A stretch of 64,000 bases of DNA from Labrenzia sp. VG12 (lineage in GTDB: Bacteria; Pseudomonadota; Alphaproteobacteria; Rhizobiales; Stappiaceae). The notes under the pieces were generated by a model. It was given only the letters and a program-made list of their open reading frames with translations. It made no database searches and had not been told where the DNA came from. Below, one piece after another: positions 60,394 through 64,000 of the stretch (its first letter is position 1; each line of letters opens with the position of its first letter). A program made the position numbers and the translations under genes. The DNA lies in NCBI RefSeq assembly GCF_002237595.1, contig NZ_CP022529.1:4301001-4365000 (forward strand), given 5' to 3'.

Positions 60394-60998
60394 TCCCGAT
60401 CTACCTCCAGGGCAACAGCTGGGCCCACCGACTGCCCGCAGGCCTGAAACTGCTCACGGTTGCACTTGCCAGCCTGGTGTTGTTTCAGGTCGCCGACTGG
60501 CGTGTGTTTCTTGCCTGCCTGGCCGGTGTCCTGCTGTGTTATGCCTCGCTCGGAAAACAGGGACTGGCGCAACTCAGACTGTTGCGCGGCCTGGGCTTTC
60601 TGGTGCTGTTCCTGCTTCTGTTGCACTGGCTTTCCGGCACCTTGATCGAGGGCATGGTCATCAGTCTCCGGCTGGTGGCGATGATCCTTGCGGCGAATTT
60701 CGTGTCGGTCACGACCCGGCTGGACGACATGCTGGCCGCCGTTGAACCCCTGTTCTGGCCGTTCAGGGCGTTCGGTCTGTCTTCCCGCAAGCCGGCCCTT
60801 GGGGTCGCGCTTGTGCTGCGGTTTGCGCCACACCTTCTCCTGATCTACGGCGTGTTGCGCGAGGCCTGGCAGGCGCGCACAGGATCGAAAAACTCCTGGA
60901 GGCTGCTGGCGCCCTTTGCGATCCAGTCCCTGCGCATGTCGGACCATGTCGCTGAAGCGCTGAAGGCACGTGGGGGTTCAGAGGGATTGTCAAGATAA
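60390..60998 (+). CDS. bioN: biotin ECF transporter transmembrane protein
   Basis: EcfT-type membrane protein of 202 aa, about five hydrophobic segments (LKLLTVALASLVLFQV, LGFLVLFLLLLHWLSG). The C-terminal coupling helices carry the family's short Ala-Arg-Gly type motif (EALKARGGSEG). Starts with GTG at 60390, overlapping the bioM stop by 4 bp, so the two are coupled. Links the ATPase to the substrate-binding BioY. Confidence 0.9.
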   Translation: MIPIYLQGNSWAHRLPAGLKLLTVALASLVLFQVADWRVFLACLAGVLLCYASLGKQGLAQLRLLRGLGFLVLFLLLLHWLSGTLIEGMVISLRLVAMILAANFVSVTTRLDDMLAAVEPLFWPFRAFGLSSRKPALGVALVLRFAPHLLLIYGVLREAWQARTGSKNSWRLLAPFAIQSLRMSDHVAEALKARGGSEGLSR

Positions 60999-61141
60999 CC
61001 TAAGAAAAAAGACTGACGCGACTGGAGTTTGCCAAGAATTTGGGTTATCCCGCCAACACGAAACGCAGCGTCGCGCTCAAGAAATTGATAAGTTCAACTT
61101 GGGGCGGTGGAACGCTCGACAAACAAAACAGGGTATAAAAC

Positions 61142-61711
61142 ATGAATGACCGGTCTTTGGTGCATGTCGCATTCTATGCTGCGCTCATCGCGGCCTTGGG
61201 ACTTGTCCCGCCCGTGGCAATCGCTTTTCTCGGCGGTGTTCCGATCACGGCGCAGACGCTCGGTGTCATGCTTGCAGGGGTGATGCTTGGTCCGGTCCGC
61301 GGCGCGTTGGCCGTTCTGCTGTTCTTGTTCCTCGTCGCGCTGGGGGCGCCGCTTCTGGCCGGTGGTCGCGGTGGCCTCGGGGTCTTCATGGGCCCGTCCG
61401 TCGGCTTCCTGATCGGCTGGCCGATCGGGGCGTTTGCTGCCGGTCTTGTCATGCGTTCGACCCGTGACATGAACATCCTTGTCTCGGCCGCTCTTGCAGC
61501 CGCAGTGGGCGGCATTCTGGTGGTCTATGCGTTCGGCATTCCGGGTGTCGCCATCATGGCCGGGCTCTCCCTGCCAAAGGCAGCTCTGGGCAGCGCGGTT
61601 TATATTCCCGGCGATCTGGTGAAAGTGGTTCTGACCGCAGTCATTGTTCAAACCGTTGCGCGCGGTCTGCCGGGCGCAGTCCTGTCACGCGGCGCCGGCC
61701 CCAATATCTAA
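61142..61711 (+). CDS. bioY: biotin transporter substrate-specific component BioY
   Basis: S-component of 189 aa with six hydrophobic helices. BioY features: ITAQTLGVMLAGVMLGPVRG, LFLFLVALGAPLLAGGRGGL, GPSVGFLIGWPIGAFAAGLV and ALGSAVYIPGDLVKVVLTAV. Captures biotin in the membrane and hands it to BioMN. Start 61142 follows AGGGT; it stands 143 bp after bioN and shares direction. No BioR-type TTATMKATAA box was seen in this gap. Confidence 0.94.
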   Translation: MNDRSLVHVAFYAALIAALGLVPPVAIAFLGGVPITAQTLGVMLAGVMLGPVRGALAVLLFLFLVALGAPLLAGGRGGLGVFMGPSVGFLIGWPIGAFAAGLVMRSTRDMNILVSAALAAAVGGILVVYAFGIPGVAIMAGLSLPKAALGSAVYIPGDLVKVVLTAVIVQTVARGLPGAVLSRGAGPNI

Positions 61712-61734
61712 GACTGTGCCGGGTAACGCAGGTC

Positions 61735-63162
61735 ATGGCTTTTGTCGGCGACCGGCTTGAGCAGTTTGCAACCGATTTTCCTGAACGGGCCGCACTGACA
61801 TGCGGCCCGAAACGTTTGTCGTGGCAAGACCTTGTCCGTGCGCTGGATAGCTTGGAACGCGCTTTGCTGCCGCGAACCGGTGACACTGGCCGGGTCGTCC
61901 TGCGCCTGAGAGATCCGGTCGCCCTGCTCCTGGGCTTTTTTGCCTGTGCGCGTACAGGCAGGATTGCCGTGGTGATGGATCCGGACTGGCCGGACGCACA
62001 GGCCGGTTCCACCCTGGCCGCGGTGTCTCCTGACCTTGTGGTGACCGACCGGACCTATTCGGAGCTTGTGGCCTCCTCGCCCGACGTGGGCACGCAGGTG
62101 CGGCCCGGGGCAGAAAATCTGTTCTATGCGGGCTTCACGTCCGGTTCCAGCGGACAGCCCAAGGCCTATGTGCGGTCTCACGGCTCCTGGCTGGACAGTT
62201 TTGAATTATCCTCGACAAGCTTTGGCATTGCACCGGACAGCCGTGTCGTCATTCCCGGGCAGCTGACCCACTCGCTGCATCTTTACGGAGCTGTCTGTGG
62301 TCTCGCCGGCGGTCAGGAAGTTGCCATTGTACCGCGCTTTGATCCGCGCTCGGTGCTTGGCGCCCTGTCCGGTTCGAAGACCGGCGCCGTCCTTTATGCA
62401 ACGCCCACCCAGTTGCATCTGATCGCCGAGGCAGCGCGGCATTCGGGGTCGGTCGAAAACGTCAGGCAGGTGCTTGCCAGCGGCGCAAAATGGCATGACG
62501 CAGACCGGAAAGCGCTTCGCGCAGTTTTCCCGGAAGCGCAGCTGTTTGAATTTTACGGAGCCTCCGAGACCAGCTTCATCACGATTTCCGGACCTGAGGA
62601 CCGGACGCCCGAAGGCTCGGTGGGGCGCGCGGCCAAAGGGGTCGATATTCTCATTGGTGAGCCGCGGAACCCGGCACCAACCGGACAGGCCGGACCTGTT
62701 TGGGTCAGGAGCAGTCTCCTCTTTCACGGCTACCTGACCGGGGCATCGCAAGTGACCCGCTGGCAAGAGGGCTGGCTGACGGTTGGAGATCACGGCCGGC
62801 TCGATGCTGATGGCTTCCTGTTTCTGACGGGGCGCGAGAACCGGATGATTGTGACATCCGGCCTGAATGTTTATCCGGAGGAAGTGGAAACGGTTCTGGC
62901 CAGCCATCCGAATGTTCTGGAAGCGGTCGTGATCGGTCTGGCCGACCCCGTGCGCGGCGAGCGGCTGGAGGCTGTGGTGAAGATGACGGCGGCGACGGAA
63001 GAGACGGCCATGGCGCTCACACGCTTTTGCCGGGACAGGCTGGCACCCGGAAAGGTGCCGCGTGCTTTTCATGTCAGAGAGACCTTGCCGATGACGGCCG
63101 GTGGCAAACCCGATATTCAGCAGCTCGTCGCGGACCTGACGAGCCCCGGAGCCCGAGCATGA
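61735..63162 (+). CDS. acyl-CoA synthetase (class I adenylate-forming enzyme)
   Basis: Ligase of 475 aa. Core motifs: YAGFTSGSSGQPKAYVRSHG (ATP loop), FYGASETSFITIS, the hinge TVGDHGRLDADGFLFLTGRE and late catalytic Lys in TAGGKPDIQQL. It would activate a carboxylic acid as an acyl-CoA. Lies 23 bp after bioY; a thiolase overlaps its stop. This is shorter than many long-chain ligases. Pimelate or another biotin-linked acid is conceivable, but nothing in the sequence fixes the substrate. Confidence 0.88.
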   Translation: MAFVGDRLEQFATDFPERAALTCGPKRLSWQDLVRALDSLERALLPRTGDTGRVVLRLRDPVALLLGFFACARTGRIAVVMDPDWPDAQAGSTLAAVSPDLVVTDRTYSELVASSPDVGTQVRPGAENLFYAGFTSGSSGQPKAYVRSHGSWLDSFELSSTSFGIAPDSRVVIPGQLTHSLHLYGAVCGLAGGQEVAIVPRFDPRSVLGALSGSKTGAVLYATPTQLHLIAEAARHSGSVENVRQVLASGAKWHDADRKALRAVFPEAQLFEFYGASETSFITISGPEDRTPEGSVGRAAKGVDILIGEPRNPAPTGQAGPVWVRSSLLFHGYLTGASQVTRWQEGWLTVGDHGRLDADGFLFLTGRENRMIVTSGLNVYPEEVETVLASHPNVLEAVVIGLADPVRGERLEAVVKMTAATEETAMALTRFCRDRLAPGKVPRAFHVRETLPMTAGGKPDIQQLVADLTSPGARA

Positions 63163-64000
63163 GCCCGGACAAAAGGCCGGTACGGCGGGCCGTCATCGTG
63201 GCGGCAAGGCGCACGGCCGTTTGTCCAAGGGGCGGGGCCCTGGCGCATCTGCAGGCGGATGAACTGGCCGCGCCGGTTTTGCGGCAATTGCTTGCAGATG
63301 CCGATCTTGCGCCCGATGCCATTGACCAGGTGCTGCTCGGCAATGCGCTTTATGGCGGCGGCAACCCGGCCCGCCTTGCCGCACTCAGAGCCGGTTTGCC
63401 TGCTTCCGTGCCCGCCATGACCATTGATACGCAATGCTGCTCCGGCCTGGATGCCATTCTTCAAGGCGCGCGCATGATTGAATCCGGTGCCGCTGAGTGC
63501 GTCCTGGCCGGAGGAGCCGAAAGTTTCAGCCGGGCGCCGATCCGCATGCACCGCCCGGAAACAGCCGAAGGTCGCCCGGTTGCTTATGACCGGCCGTCCT
63601 TTGCACCTCCCCCTTTTGCCGATCCGGACCTGACGGAGGCTGCTGCCTGTCTCGCGGACCGGCGTGGTGTTACGCAGGAGGCCCAGGCGGATTTTGCCGT
63701 CACCTCGCACCGCAAGGCCGATGCCGCGATGCCGGCAATTGGCAAAAGATTGGTTCGCCCGGACGCTGCGGCGCCGGAAAGGGACGGGTTCACGAGACCG
63801 TTGACCCGAAAGACCGTTCTGCGTGCGCCGGTTCTAGCCGGAGACGCGGACACGGGCCTGAATGCGGCCACCATTGCCTGCGAGGCGGATGGTGCTGCCG
63901 CGGTGTTGATCCTCTCGGCGGCAGCCTGGGCAAAAAGAGGTGGCGGACCGTGCCTGAACATCCGGCAGGGTGTCAGCATTGGCGGCGACCCGGCAGATCC
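63159..64000 (+). CDS. thiolase family protein (3' part missing)
   Basis: Acetyl-CoA acyltransferase-like protein cut by the right edge; about 280 residues are visible. N-terminal RRAVIVAARRTAVCPRGGAL, the thiolase loop VLLGNALYGGGNPARLAAL and the nucleophile Cys in DTQCCSGLDAILQGARMI. Starts at ATG 63159, overlapping the ligase stop by 4 bp (ATGA), so the two are translated together. It would cleave or form a 3-ketoacyl-CoA, working with the ligase on the same acyl chain. Confidence 0.9.
   Translation, partial: MSPDKRPVRRAVIVAARRTAVCPRGGALAHLQADELAAPVLRQLLADADLAPDAIDQVLLGNALYGGGNPARLAALRAGLPASVPAMTIDTQCCSGLDAILQGARMIESGAAECVLAGGAESFSRAPIRMHRPETAEGRPVAYDRPSFAPPPFADPDLTEAAACLADRRGVTQEAQADFAVTSHRKADAAMPAIGKRLVRPDAAAPERDGFTRPLTRKTVLRAPVLAGDADTGLNAATIACEADGAAAVLILSAAAWAKRGGGPCLNIRQGVSIGGDPAD

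Noticed and set aside
59483..61141. BioR-type palindromes upstream of bioM and bioY.
   Set aside because: No TTATMKATAA-like sequence was found in either gap.
1..64000. CRISPR arrays, tRNA, rRNA, phage or insertion sequences.
   Set aside because: No regularly spaced repeats, tRNA T-loop signature in gene-free gaps, integrase or transposase gene was recognised.

Overview
This window looks like chromosomal DNA of a GC-rich alphaproteobacterium of the Hyphomicrobiales, most likely the Stappiaceae (Roseibium/Labrenzia/Stappia group). The reasons are inferential: the hrcA | rph-rdgB-hemW arrangement, an alphaproteobacterial glutathione synthetase, the ornithine-lipid acyltransferase OlsB, a TTAA-N7-TTAA CtrA box, DUF2852 and TerB-like proteins, and a BioMNY biotin transporter. 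I see no rRNA, tRNA, CRISPR array, phage or insertion sequence. Most of the window is ordinary core and metabolic DNA on both strands.

Layout. 0-0.9 kb: an ECF41-type sigma factor (cut by the left edge) and its AhpD-like partner, behind a promoter matching the ECF41 consensus. 1-4.1 kb: dctD-dctB two-component system without its transporter. 4.2-6.8 kb: modABC molybdate transporter. 7-11.9 kb: acetyltransferase, DUF1203 gene with a ribosome-site hairpin, flavin-binding PPOX protein, PEP-mutase/isocitrate-lyase family enzyme, AEC carrier, rsgA. 12.1-14.5 kb: two divergent citrate-synthase-family genes, one carrying an N-terminal DNA-binding domain. 14.6-18.3 kb: TerB-like protein, two hypotheticals, Lrp/AsnC regulator divergent from hppD. 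18.7 kb: candidate structured small RNA. 18.9-24.8 kb: gshB, a mobile-repeat-like element, a MoeB/ThiF protein, hrcA, rph-rdgB-hemW.

25-31.9 kb: PHB depolymerase fused to a helix-hairpin-helix domain, glycosyltransferase, DUF2852, YgjP-like metalloprotease, secreted protein, bifunctional penicillin-binding protein with a CtrA box upstream. 32.2-40 kb: olsB, hybrid sensor kinase, SCP2 protein, sugar-acid dehydratase, and a degenerate P-type ATPase. 40.3 kb: second candidate small RNA. 40.7-47.3 kb: dipeptide/oligopeptide ABC transporter (fused double ATPase, two permeases, binding protein) followed by an ArgE-like deacylase; peptide or acyl-amino-acid uptake and hydrolysis is a reasonable joint role. 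47.4-50.4 kb: CyaC-like redox adenylate cyclase and an orphan coiled-coil protein.

50.6-59.5 kb: several small regulator/target pairs: aminotransferase + BKACE near a LysR regulator; TetR divergent from a frameshifted membrane methyltransferase-like gene with two matching operators; LysE exporter divergent from a MocR regulator with repeat operators. 59.6-64 kb: bioMNY, then an acyl-CoA ligase and a thiolase (cut by the right edge) in the same direction.

No single large novel system was found. The best leads are the two candidate sRNAs, the paired citrate synthases, the PhaZ-HhH fusion, the degenerate P-type ATPase and the redox cyclase. All functional claims come from reading sequence by eye; no database search was run.
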